DNA of 40,225 nt, taken from Bacillus cereus (GTDB taxonomy: Bacteria > Bacillota > Bacilli > Bacillales > Bacillaceae_G). The translations under genes and the position numbers were made by a program. Positions 16,593 through 23,655 of this stretch are shown here, in pieces (within the stretch, counting starts at the first letter, position 1; every line of letters begins with the position of its first letter). The notes beneath the pieces were generated by a model. That model made no database searches. It was given only the letters and a program-made list of their open reading frames with translations, and was not told the origin of the DNA. The DNA lies in the NCBI RefSeq assembly GCF_002584535.1, contig NZ_NUOT01000026.1, forward strand, positions 1-40,225. Reading direction: 5' to 3'.

Positions 16593-16745
16593 ATGAACAG
16601 CATGAGAAGAAATCGTCGGCAAACGTTTGAAGAACTTGTGAAGGAAAATAAAAGGCAACTGTTAAGCGATCGTGATGCAATTGAACGGATTGAAGAACGG
16701 ATTGAAAAGCGTTATGAAATGCAACTTTTTAAGCAGGCTGAATAA
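16593..16745 (+). CDS. fbpB: FbpB-like small basic protein
   Basis: 50 residues, highly charged (R-R-N-R-R-Q-T-F-E-E-L-V, then E-R-I-E-E-R-I-E-K-R). This fits the Fur-regulated basic protein family (FbpB/FbpC), which in B. subtilis helps the small RNA FsrA repress iron-using proteins. I see no clear Fur box upstream; only a 12-bp AT palindrome (16562-16573) lies there, so iron control is unproven here. ATG 16593 has AAGGAG upstream; ATG 16602 is an alternative. A 25-bp imperfect palindrome separates it from sspN. Confidence 0.7.
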   Translation: MNSMRRNRRQTFEELVKENKRQLLSDRDAIERIEERIEKRYEMQLFKQAE

Positions 16746-16749
16746 TTCT

Positions 16750-16774
16750 TACCGCTAGTATGATACTAGTGGTA
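16750..16774. promoter_or_regulatory. Palindrome between fbpB-like gene and sspN
   Basis: TACCGCTAGTAT (16750-16761) and ATACTAGTGGTA (16763-16774) are inverted repeats around a single base, with one G-T pair. There is no T-run after it, so it looks more like an operator than a terminator. It ends directly at the sspN ribosome binding site (AAGGAGG). Confidence 0.45.
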
Positions 16775-16788
16775 AGGAGGCGAATGTT

Positions 16789-16923
16789 ATGGGAAATCCA
16801 AAAAAGAACTCAAAAGATTTTACACCAGATCACATTGGAACACAGTCAAAAAAAGCTGGTGGAAATAAAGGGAAGCAAATGCAAGATCAGACAGGGAAAC
16901 AACCGATTGTGGATAACGGTTAA
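16789..16923 (+). CDS. sspN: Small acid-soluble spore protein N
   Basis: 44 residues that match the SspN pattern: [11 protein letters not shown] start, [11 protein letters not shown] in the middle, and Q-P-I-V-D-N-G end. It is a forespore-made minor protein. ATG 16789 has GGAGG eight bases upstream. A longer open frame in another register overlaps it and is spurious. In B. subtilis sspN and tlp form one operon; here a terminator lies between them. Confidence 0.95.
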   Translation: MGNPKKNSKDFTPDHIGTQSKKAGGNKGKQMQDQTGKQPIVDNG

Positions 16924-16925
16924 AG

Positions 16926-16957
16926 AAAAGGAGAATGTTTTCATTCTCCTTTTTTTA
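16926..16957 (+). terminator. Terminator after sspN
   Basis: AAAAGGAGAATG (16926-16937) pairs perfectly with 16942-16953, loop TTTT, then T-run. Confidence 0.9.
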
Positions 16958-17028
16958 TGTGTATACATAATCTAATTCGTTTTTGGAAAGCTAATATGTA
17001 TATATATCTTAATTAGGAGGGAAACAAT

Positions 17029-17253
17029 ATGTCAGAGCAATATAAAGCAAATCCAGATGACAGAAGTGATAATGTAGAAAAATTGCAAGAGATGGTACAA
17101 AATACGATTGATAATTTTAATGAGGCAAAAGAAACTGCAGAAGTTTCAAATGAAAAAGACCGTGCTGCAATTGAAGCAAAAAACCAACGCCGTTTAGAAA
17201 GTATTGATTCATTGAAAAGTGAAATAAAAGATGAATCTGAAAATAATGGGTAA
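17029..17253 (+). CDS. tlp: Tlp, small spore protein
   Basis: 74 residues, with the Tlp signature [13 protein letters not shown] near residue 8 followed by a long charged helix. Tlp is a forespore protein named thioredoxin-like although it has no C-x-x-C, and none is present here. ATG 17029 follows a TTAGGAGGG site. The stop codon touches the first base of a terminator that overlaps the end of sleL on the other strand. Confidence 0.95.
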   Translation: MSEQYKANPDDRSDNVEKLQEMVQNTIDNFNEAKETAEVSNEKDRAAIEAKNQRRLESIDSLKSEIKDESENNG

Positions 17254-17281
17254 AAAGGCTGACAGTTGTCAGCCTTTTTTT
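17252..17281. terminator. Terminator shared by tlp and sleL, overlapping both coding ends
   Basis: AAAAAGGCTGACA (17252-17264) pairs perfectly with 17267-17279; the loop is GT. It carries the tlp stop at its 5' edge and the sleL stop (TGA on the minus strand) inside the stem, so one hairpin ends both convergent genes. Confidence 0.85.
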
Positions 17282-18561
17282 ATAATTGAGAAATTTTCAG
17301 TAAGTAAACGCCAGTTTTGCGGAAAAGGGAGTCCGATTTTCCAATAGCTAATTCCGCGAATGCCTTGTTCTTTTATTAAATTAAACTTGCTTTGAACAGA
17401 CCTAGCATCTTCAAACCATACTTCGTGCTGCACGCCATTTTCATCAAAATAATTAAAGTGCGGTGCTTGTGCTGTGAAATCATAACGAATTGGAACATTA
17501 TATTTACGAGCAAGTGCAACAGCTGCAACAGAACTAACAGCTTTTGCAGGAGGGTTTCCTGCCTTAAAGGGGAGCTTCCAGTCGAAACCATATAAATTCT
17601 GTCCCATCATAATTTTTCGCGGGGGCATTTGGGATTTTGCATATTGGATTACCTGTCTTACAGGGCCAATAGGAGAAACTGCCATAGGTGGTCCACCTTG
17701 CCATCCCCAGTCATAAGTCATAATCACAACAAAGTCAACAATCTCCCCTTGTGCTTTATAATCATGTGCTTCAAAAAACTTTCCTTTTTGTTTTGAACTC
17801 GTTTTTGGTACAAGTGTCGTACTTAATGTATATCCCTCAGGTAATCTTGTTTTTACATTTCGTAAAAAGCGGTTGTATGCTTCGCGATCTTCTGGAGCGA
17901 CATTTTCGAAGTCGAAATGAATATCACGCATACCGTATTTCTCAGCTGTTTGTAGAATGTTAGTAATAAACTTATTTTGAATGGTAGCGCTTCTTAAAAG
18001 AATAGATGCTAATGCGGTGCTAAAGTTTCCATTTTCGATATTAGTAATGACGAGCATTGGGATTGTTTGTCCTTGCTTAGCGAGCTCAGCAATTTTAGCG
18101 GTTTCAGTTGGTTCTTTTAAAGTACCATCTCTTTGTGCTTCAAAGCTGAAATAAGCTAAATATGTTAAAAAAGGATTAATAGCCCGTGTAGCACTTACTA
18201 AGCTTTCTTTAATAGGTATTGTGGAAGGTTGCAAATAGGCGATAGATTCTATCTCTCGTTTGGAGCCCTTTGGGACATATAATTGTTGACCAACATGGAG
18301 AATAGATTTTAATGATAGATTATTAACTTTTGCTAGGCTGGCGAGAGGAACGTTATATGTTTGAGAAATTCGATAAAGGCTGTCTCCAGGTTGTACGTAA
18401 TAATTATTTCCTTTCGTATTTACAATTAGTGCCTGACCGACAACAAGTGTTTCAGCTGGATTAAGTCCGTTGTCTTTTACAATTTCTTCGGGCGTAGTAC
18501 CAAATTTTGACGCTAAGCTATATACGCTATCACCGCTACGAACGGTTACAATTTGAATCAT
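17269..18561 (-). CDS. sleL: SleL cortex-lytic N-acetylglucosaminidase
   Basis: 430 residues, the size of B. cereus/B. anthracis SleL, which cuts cortex fragments into smaller pieces during germination. Domains: LysM 1 (about 3-47) and LysM 2 (about 54-97), both starting V-x-x-G-D-S and binding peptidoglycan, then a GH18 catalytic barrel (about 115-425). The GH18 acid lies in D-I-H-F-D-F-E (Asp213, Asp217, Glu219). There is no classic signal peptide, as usual for spore-coat-delivered SleL/YaaH proteins. ATG 18561 follows AAAGGAG. It is convergent with tlp and sits among spore genes, in line with a mother-cell sporulation promoter. Confidence 0.93.
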   Translation of the reverse strand: MIQIVTVRSGDSVYSLASKFGTTPEEIVKDNGLNPAETLVVGQALIVNTKGNNYYVQPGDSLYRISQTYNVPLASLAKVNNLSLKSILHVGQQLYVPKGSKREIESIAYLQPSTIPIKESLVSATRAINPFLTYLAYFSFEAQRDGTLKEPTETAKIAELAKQGQTIPMLVITNIENGNFSTALASILLRSATIQNKFITNILQTAEKYGMRDIHFDFENVAPEDREAYNRFLRNVKTRLPEGYTLSTTLVPKTSSKQKGKFFEAHDYKAQGEIVDFVVIMTYDWGWQGGPPMAVSPIGPVRQVIQYAKSQMPPRKIMMGQNLYGFDWKLPFKAGNPPAKAVSSVAAVALARKYNVPIRYDFTAQAPHFNYFDENGVQHEVWFEDARSVQSKFNLIKEQGIRGISYWKIGLPFPQNWRLLTENFSIIKKG

Positions 18562-18669
18562 ATACTCGCTCCTTTCAGTAAAAGATCCACCGTTTCTATT
18601 TTATTTTTGATTTCACTGTATTATGATTAAATGTATGTGAGGAAACAGAAGTGAGAAGGAGATTATGAT

Positions 18670-19089
18670 ATGTTTGTAGCAGAACACGAAATTGAAATCC
18701 GCTATGCGGAAACAGATCAAATGGGTGTGGTTTACCATTCAAACTATTTAGTATGGCTAGAATTAGGGCGTACAAAATTGATACAGGAATTAGGGTTTTC
18801 ATATATTGAAATGGAGAAAGAAGGAGTTATTTCTCCAGTGTTAGATTTACAAATTTCATATCGGAAAGCAATGCGTTATGGAGAAAGAGCAATTGTGAAA
18901 ACATGGATTGATTCAGTTAGTCCACTTCGTGTTACATATGGATATGAAATTTATAATGGTGATGGAGACCTTTGTATTACCGCTACAACAACAAATATTT
19001 GTGCGAAAAAAGATGGTTTTCGTCCCGTATCCTTTAAGAAATTATATCCTGAGTGGTATGCGAAGTATGAAGAGATTAAGAAAAAATAA
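18670..19089 (+). CDS. yneP: YneP-like acyl-CoA thioesterase (hotdog)
   Basis: 139 residues of the 4-hydroxybenzoyl-CoA thioesterase hotdog fold: I-R-Y-A-E-T-D-Q-M-G-V-V-Y-H-S-N-Y contains the active-site aspartate near residue 15 and the helix that binds CoA. It likely hydrolyses an acyl-CoA in the cytosol; the natural substrate is unknown. ATG 18670 is eight bases after AAGGAG. The position between tlp/sleL and yneR matches B. subtilis yneP. It shares a bidirectional terminator with yneR. Confidence 0.85.
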   Translation: MFVAEHEIEIRYAETDQMGVVYHSNYLVWLELGRTKLIQELGFSYIEMEKEGVISPVLDLQISYRKAMRYGERAIVKTWIDSVSPLRVTYGYEIYNGDGDLCITATTTNICAKKDGFRPVSFKKLYPEWYAKYEEIKKK

Positions 19090-19127
19090 AAAAGCGCGTG
19101 GATTTCGCCACGCGCTTTTTTATTTTT
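19082..19127. terminator. Bidirectional 20-bp terminator
   Basis: The stem 19082-19101 pairs with 19108-19127; its core is GCGCGTGG/CCACGCGC, with A/T tracts on either side. It spans the stops of both convergent genes, yneP and yneR. Confidence 0.9.
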
Positions 19128-19410
19128 CATAATTAAATTGTGGAAAGTCATCCCCAGCATTAAAGGTAACGGCTAGGTCGTGTCCATCAAAGAACCATTC
19201 ATCATCACCTTCAACAAAGAAAGTAATACCCTCTTCTTGAATTTGAACAGCAGGATGCGCAGGGTCATCTTTACGGATTCCTAAAGAAAGCCCTTTTTGA
19301 ACAGTACTACAACCACCATATTGTACGAAAAAGCGAATTGTATCGCCAGATTGTAAGTTTAATTCATCTTTATACCAATTTACTGCTTCATTTGTTACAG
19401 AAAGGTTCAT
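19120..19410 (-). CDS. yneR: YneR-like HesB/IscA-family protein
   Basis: 96 residues of the HesB/IscA fold (beta-rich, with V-Q-Y-G-G-C-S-T and F-F-V-E-G-D-D-E-W-F-F-D-G). True IscA carriers have three cysteines; here only one is visible, so it belongs to the degenerate YneR/YadR group and an Fe-S role is doubtful. ATG 19410 lies eight bases after GGAGG; a TTG 15 bases upstream overlaps that site. It is downstream of plsY on the same strand but separated by a strong terminator. Confidence 0.85.
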   Translation of the reverse strand: MNLSVTNEAVNWYKDELNLQSGDTIRFFVQYGGCSTVQKGLSLGIRKDDPAHPAVQIQEEGITFFVEGDDEWFFDGHDLAVTFNAGDDFPQFNYEK

Positions 19411-19448
19411 GTATAGTTCCTCCAAGTTATGTTGCTTTTTCTATAGTA

Positions 19449-19505
19449 TAAAAAATAACGCAAAAAGACGCTATTAATATGCTTTGCGTTTTCTTTTTGC
19501 GTTAT
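19449..19505 (-). terminator. Terminator after plsY (minus strand)
   Basis: ATAACGCAAAAAG (19455-19467) pairs perfectly with 19493-19505. Read on the minus strand the stem is followed by TTTTTT, ending the plsY transcript. Confidence 0.8.
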
Positions 19506-19518
19506 GTGGGTTGCAACC

Positions 19519-20112
19519 TTACTTTTGTTTCTTTGTTAAATTTGCTTTCGGTTCAGTTTTATTTATAATTCGTCCAATATTTGCACGGTGTCTATAAATA
19601 ACCATACCAGCTAATAAACACATTGCAACAATAAAGATTTTATCCCCAGTAACAATTGATGCGATAACAGCAACAACAGCTGTTACCATAGAAGAAAGTG
19701 ATACGTATCTCGTTGTAAATAGAAGGGTGAAAAAGATAACGGCTAATATCGCAAAGATGACTGGCGCATAACATAAGAGTACGCCAGCAGAAGTTGCAAC
19801 TGCTTTTCCTCCGCGGAATTTTGCAAAGATTGGGTATACATGTCCAAGAACTGCAGCCAATCCAAACCAAAGGGGATGGATATCTAAGGCGAAAATTAAC
19901 GGCAGAGCTGTCGCTAACGTTCCCTTTAAAATATCAGCAATTGTAACGATAAAGCCTGCTTTTTTCCCTAGTGTCCGAAATGTATTCGTTCCTCCTAAAT
20001 TACCGCTACCATGCTCGCGAATGTCGATTCCGTAACCAATTTTTCCAACAACAAGTGCAAATGGAATCGAGCCAAGTAAATACGCAACGATAAATAAAAG
20101 ATATGTAAGCAT
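19519..20112 (-). CDS. plsY: PlsY acyl-phosphate glycerol-3-phosphate acyltransferase
   Basis: 197 residues, multi-spanning (about five helices). PlsY moves an acyl group from acyl-phosphate to glycerol-3-phosphate to start phospholipid synthesis at the membrane. Its three motifs are present: G-S-G-N-L-G-G-T-N near 36, K-G-T-L near 63, and [14 protein letters not shown] near 90. The tail is basic. ATG 20112 follows AAAGGAGA. It matches B. subtilis yneS and normally pairs with PlsX elsewhere. Confidence 0.96.
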   Translation of the reverse strand: MLTYLLFIVAYLLGSIPFALVVGKIGYGIDIREHGSGNLGGTNTFRTLGKKAGFIVTIADILKGTLATALPLIFALDIHPLWFGLAAVLGHVYPIFAKFRGGKAVATSAGVLLCYAPVIFAILAVIFFTLLFTTRYVSLSSMVTAVVAVIASIVTGDKIFIVAMCLLAGMVIYRHRANIGRIINKTEPKANLTKKQK

Positions 20113-20278
20113 AAGTTCAGTCTCCTTTATTCAAATGTGTTGATAAAGGGTAAAAAGAGTTTTTCCCGTATATTGTACCATACATTTGTAAAGAGCACAT
20201 TTCTTTTTTGTAAATGAAAAATTCAAAGTTTCTTAAAAAAACTTTCACAGGAATGTTACATTTCTCACAGATTGATCA

Positions 20279-20294
20279 AGACTATATGTTGTAT
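20279..20294 (+). promoter_or_regulatory. NrdR-box-like sequence upstream of nrdD
   Basis: AGACTATATGTTGTAT agrees with about 12 of 16 positions of the NrdR box (ACACTATATATAGTGT-like). NrdR usually needs two boxes about three turns apart, and I do not find a clear second one, so this is only a candidate. The site lies 45 bp before the nrdD start. Confidence 0.35.
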
Positions 20295-20338
20295 CATTTT
20301 GTTAGTGAATGAACAAGATGTAGTTGGAGGTTTTAGAA

Positions 20339-22195
20339 ATGATGAAACAAAGTGAGCGTGGAGAAGAATTAGTGAAGATGTTTGAAACAATTGTCCACGG
20401 GAATGAACAGGATTTAATGCAAGAAAATGCAAATGTTGATGGACGATCCCCTATGGGAATGATGGGAACATTTGCATCTGAGAGTGCAAAATATTATGCA
20501 GTGGAACATTTGCTTTCTGAACAAGTAAAAAAAGCAATCAATCAAAATATATTATATCCACATGATATGGATTTTTATGCGACAGGTACGACAACGTGTT
20601 CGCAAATTCCTTTAGCACAACTGCTTGAAAACGGATTTCATACAGGGCATGGACATATGAGGCAACCACAAGATATTAAAAGTGCGTTGGCACTTTCTTC
20701 GATTATTCTTCAAGCCAATCAAAACATGCAGCACGGTGGTCAATCCTTTGCCATGTTTGATATGGATTTAGCACCATATGTGAGAAAAACATTTGAAAGA
20801 AATAAGAAAAGATTAGGGGCGTATCCGTTAACAAAAGAGCAAGTAGAAGAGTTTGCATGGAAAGAAACAGAGAATGATACGTATCAAGCGTGTGAAGCTT
20901 TTATTCATAATTCAAATAGCATGCATAGCCGGGGCGGTGGGCAAGTTCCGTTTATTTCAATTAACTATGGAACAGATATATCAAAAGAAGGGCGGTTGTT
21001 AGTTAGACAATTATTACGGGCGACAAAAGCTGGCTTAGGAAAAGGTGAAACACCTATTTTCCCTATTCAAATTTTCAAACTAAAAAAAGGTGTCAATTTT
21101 GAAGAAAATGATCCGAACTATGATTTATTTGAATTGGCATTAGAAACGACAGCAGAACGCTTATTCCCGAACTTTTCATTTTTAGATGCACCATTTAATG
21201 CAGTGCATTATGATGGTCGTCCAGAAAGCGAAGTATGTTATATGGGGTGTCGAACTCGTGTTATGTCTAATATTCATGGAGAAGAGACTGCGATTGGTAG
21301 AGGGAATTTATCTTTTACATCTATTAATTTGGTGAAATTAGCATTAATTAGCGGTTCACAAGAAGCGTTTTTTGAAGCTTTAAATTATTATATAGACCTT
21401 GGTATTCGTCAACTACTCGAACGGTTTGCTTATCAATGTACGAAGAAGGCAAGAGATTTTCACTTTTTATATTCACAAGGAATATGGAGAGGCGGAGAAA
21501 ATCTACACCCTGAAGATTCTGTTGCTGAAATTTTAAAACAAGGAACGTTAAGTATTGGTTTTATCGGTCTTGCAGAATGTTTAGTTGCTTTAACAGGAAA
21601 ACATCATGGGGAAGATACAGAATCATGGAATCTTGGAAATGAAATTGTGGCATTAATGAGACAGAAGATGGATCAAGCCACGAAAGAACATCAGCTGAAT
21701 TTCTCCTTAATTGCAACACCTGCAGAAGGGTTATCAGGAAAGTTTGTTAAAAAAGATCGAGAGGAATTTGGAACCATTAGTGGTGTGACAAATCATAATT
21801 ATTATACAAATTCATTCCATATTCCGGTTTATTATAACATTCAAGCAATTGATAAAATACGTTTAGAAGGACCGTTTCACACACTTTGTAATGGTGGACA
21901 TATCACGTATATTGAATTAGATGGAGCGGCGGTTCATAACCAAAAGGCATTGAAACAAATCGTACAGGCGATGGCAGAGTATGGGGTCGGATATGGATCC
22001 ATAAATCACCCTGTGGATCGTTGTAAATGCTGTGGCTATCATGGTGTCATCAAAAATGAATGTCCAAGTTGTGGAACCGAGGATGAGAATGAAATAGAAA
22101 GAATTCGCCGTATAACAGGATATCTTGTAGGAGATATGTCCAAATGGAATAGTGCAAAGCGCAGTGAAGAAGCAGATCGGGTGAAACATAAATGA
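20339..22195 (+). CDS. nrdD: Class III anaerobic ribonucleoside-triphosphate reductase
   Basis: 618 residues. It makes deoxynucleotides without oxygen using a glycyl radical. Seen: active-site Cys87 in T-T-T-C-S-Q-I-P, a second cysteine pair in C-Y-M-G-C-R-T, zinc cysteines 562, 565, 575 and 578, and the radical site Gly594 in R-I-T-G-Y-L. It lacks the N-terminal ATP-cone found in the 700-residue E. coli enzyme, so overall activity control by dATP may be absent. The start ATG 20339 has GGAGG eight bases upstream; the TTG at 20324 overlaps that site. It overlaps nrdG by ATGA. Confidence 0.95.
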   Translation: MMKQSERGEELVKMFETIVHGNEQDLMQENANVDGRSPMGMMGTFASESAKYYAVEHLLSEQVKKAINQNILYPHDMDFYATGTTTCSQIPLAQLLENGFHTGHGHMRQPQDIKSALALSSIILQANQNMQHGGQSFAMFDMDLAPYVRKTFERNKKRLGAYPLTKEQVEEFAWKETENDTYQACEAFIHNSNSMHSRGGGQVPFISINYGTDISKEGRLLVRQLLRATKAGLGKGETPIFPIQIFKLKKGVNFEENDPNYDLFELALETTAERLFPNFSFLDAPFNAVHYDGRPESEVCYMGCRTRVMSNIHGEETAIGRGNLSFTSINLVKLALISGSQEAFFEALNYYIDLGIRQLLERFAYQCTKKARDFHFLYSQGIWRGGENLHPEDSVAEILKQGTLSIGFIGLAECLVALTGKHHGEDTESWNLGNEIVALMRQKMDQATKEHQLNFSLIATPAEGLSGKFVKKDREEFGTISGVTNHNYYTNSFHIPVYYNIQAIDKIRLEGPFHTLCNGGHITYIELDGAAVHNQKALKQIVQAMAEYGVGYGSINHPVDRCKCCGYHGVIKNECPSCGTEDENEIERIRRITGYLVGDMSKWNSAKRSEEADRVKHK

Positions 22196-22644
22196 GAGTA
22201 ATGAATATTATTCATGATAGTGTAGTAGATGGAGAAGGATTGCGGACAGTCATATTTTTTGCGGGCTGTCCGCATCGTTGTTTAGGATGTCATAATCCTA
22301 AGTCATGGAATATTTGTAATGGTACTGAAATGACCGTAGAAGAAATTGTAAAAGAGATTGCCAAAAATGTGCTTACTGATGTAACATTTTCAGGTGGAGA
22401 TCCATTTTTTCAAGCTGCTGAAGTGAAGAAGGTAGCAAAAGCGGTGAAGGCTTTGAAAAAAAACTTATGGATTTACACAGGTTATACATTAGAAGAGATA
22501 CAGAGTTCTCAAAATAATGATATGATAGAGTTGTTACATTATGGGGATGTTCTTGTCGATGGAAGGTTTGAAATTGAAAAAAGAGACTTGACACTTCCAT
22601 TTCGCGGAAGCTCCAATCAACGTATTATTCGATTGAAAGAGTAA
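22192..22644 (+). CDS. nrdG: NrdG, anaerobic ribonucleotide reductase activase
   Basis: 150 residues of the short radical-SAM family. C-P-H-R-C-L-G-C gives the three cluster cysteines (26, 30, 33), followed by the S-G-G-D-P glycine motif near 68. It uses S-adenosylmethionine to create the glycyl radical on NrdD. The four-base ATGA overlap shows coupled translation. The response regulator gene starts 18 bases downstream on the same strand with no terminator seen, so co-transcription is possible. Confidence 0.95.
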   Translation: MRVMNIIHDSVVDGEGLRTVIFFAGCPHRCLGCHNPKSWNICNGTEMTVEEIVKEIAKNVLTDVTFSGGDPFFQAAEVKKVAKAVKALKKNLWIYTGYTLEEIQSSQNNDMIELLHYGDVLVDGRFEIEKRDLTLPFRGSSNQRIIRLKE

Positions 22645-22662
22645 AAAGGCGGGATAGGTTAG

Positions 22663-23340
22663 ATGAACAAAACGGTATTGCTTGTTGAAGATGAAAGAAG
22701 ATTACGAGAAATTGTTAGTGATTATTTTCGCAATGAAGGTTTTGAAGTAATAGAAGCTGAAGACGGAAAACAAGCGTTAGAATTATTTGCGGAACATACA
22801 ATTGATTTAATTATGCTAGATATCATGTTGCCAGAGATAGATGGCTGGTCTGTGTGTCGTCGTATTCGAAAAGAGTCGGCGGTACCAATTATTATGCTTA
22901 CAGCACGTTCTGACGAAGATGACACATTGTTAGGTTTTGAACTTGGGGCTGATGAATATGTAACAAAGCCTTTTAGCCCCAAAGTACTAGTAGCTAGGGC
23001 GAAAACTTTATTAAAGCGTGCTGATGGGGCAGTAGGGATTGCCGAAGAGAATACACTCTCTATGGCTGGAATCGATGTGAATCGTCTTTCACGTACGGTA
23101 TCGGTAAATGGAGAAGAAATTATATTAACGCATAAAGAATTCGAACTTCTTGTGTATTTAATGGAGAACAAAGGAATCGTATTATCACGCCAGCATTTAT
23201 TAGATCAACTTTGGGGATATGATTATTATGGTGATGATCGTACTGTAGATACACATATAAAAAAATTACGTAATAAGTTAGGTGACAAAGCAAAACATAT
23301 CGGGACTGTCATTCGAGTGGGATATAAGTTTGAGGAATAA
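22663..23340 (+). CDS. OmpR/PhoB-family response regulator, no partner kinase
   Basis: 225 residues: a receiver domain (1-118) with the acidic pocket Glu9/Asp10, phosphoacceptor Asp53 in M-L-D-I-M-L-P, the T-A-R switch and the K-P-F motif, then a winged-helix DNA-binding domain (130-224) ending R-V-G-Y-K-F. All residues for phosphorylation are intact. No histidine kinase follows; the next gene is htrA. In Bacillus, OmpR-type CssR controls htrA genes, so this regulator may do the same, but the sequence is not close enough to name it CssR. Its start ATG 22663 follows AAAGGCGGGA. Confidence 0.9.
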   Translation: MNKTVLLVEDERRLREIVSDYFRNEGFEVIEAEDGKQALELFAEHTIDLIMLDIMLPEIDGWSVCRRIRKESAVPIIMLTARSDEDDTLLGFELGADEYVTKPFSPKVLVARAKTLLKRADGAVGIAEENTLSMAGIDVNRLSRTVSVNGEEIILTHKEFELLVYLMENKGIVLSRQHLLDQLWGYDYYGDDRTVDTHIKKLRNKLGDKAKHIGTVIRVGYKFEE

Positions 23341-23487
23341 CTTTTAAATATTATGTAATTCAACTTAGAGATATTTATAAATACAAATGGAAAAACGGTA
23401 GAAAAGCATTCTTTTTGAGGGAAGTTTCCTTTTGGCCCTTCGTAATAGCAACTTATATGTTGAAAAAATATATAGGTTGGGAATATA
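23341..23487. other. Gap between the response regulator and htrA; no gene found
   Basis: No kinase-like frame was seen. A 71-codon open frame (23415-23630) has no good ribosome binding site and encodes a hydrophobic stretch that I cannot place; it could be the remnant of a lost kinase membrane segment, but no H-box or ATPase motif is present. Confidence 0.4.
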
Positions 23488-23523
23488 GTACATTTACACC
23501 CTTTTTTGTAAGTGGAAATGTAC
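23488..23523. repeat. 12-bp inverted repeat upstream of htrA
   Basis: GTACATTTACAC (23488-23499) and GTGGAAATGTAC (23512-23523) are inverted repeats with one mismatch and a 12-base spacer holding six T. It may be a weak terminator for the response regulator gene (T-run at about 23533) or a regulatory site. Confidence 0.45.
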
Positions 23524-23577
23524 AAATTATAGTTTTTTTGTCTACAATATTGAATAAGGGTATTATTTTAATTGGAT

Positions 23578-23620
23578 TTCACGATGAGTTCACAAGAAGG
23601 ACACAAAATGTGACTATACT
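23578..23620 (+). promoter_or_regulatory. htrA promoter with three 11-bp-spaced repeats
   Basis: TTCACG (23578), TTCACA (23589) and GACACA (23600) start exactly 11 bases apart, one helical turn, and end ten bases before a -10 box TATACT (23615-23620). There is no good -35 box, so an activator is expected. Tandem TTHACA boxes at this period are the known binding pattern of PhoP and similar OmpR-family regulators. Confidence 0.55.
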
Positions 23621-23655
23621 GAAACTATGAATTCAGCAGAGAGGGGATATCAATT

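Noticed and set aside
16760-16975. 71-codon frame overlapping sspN
   Set aside because: It is out of frame with sspN and reads through the sspN terminator.
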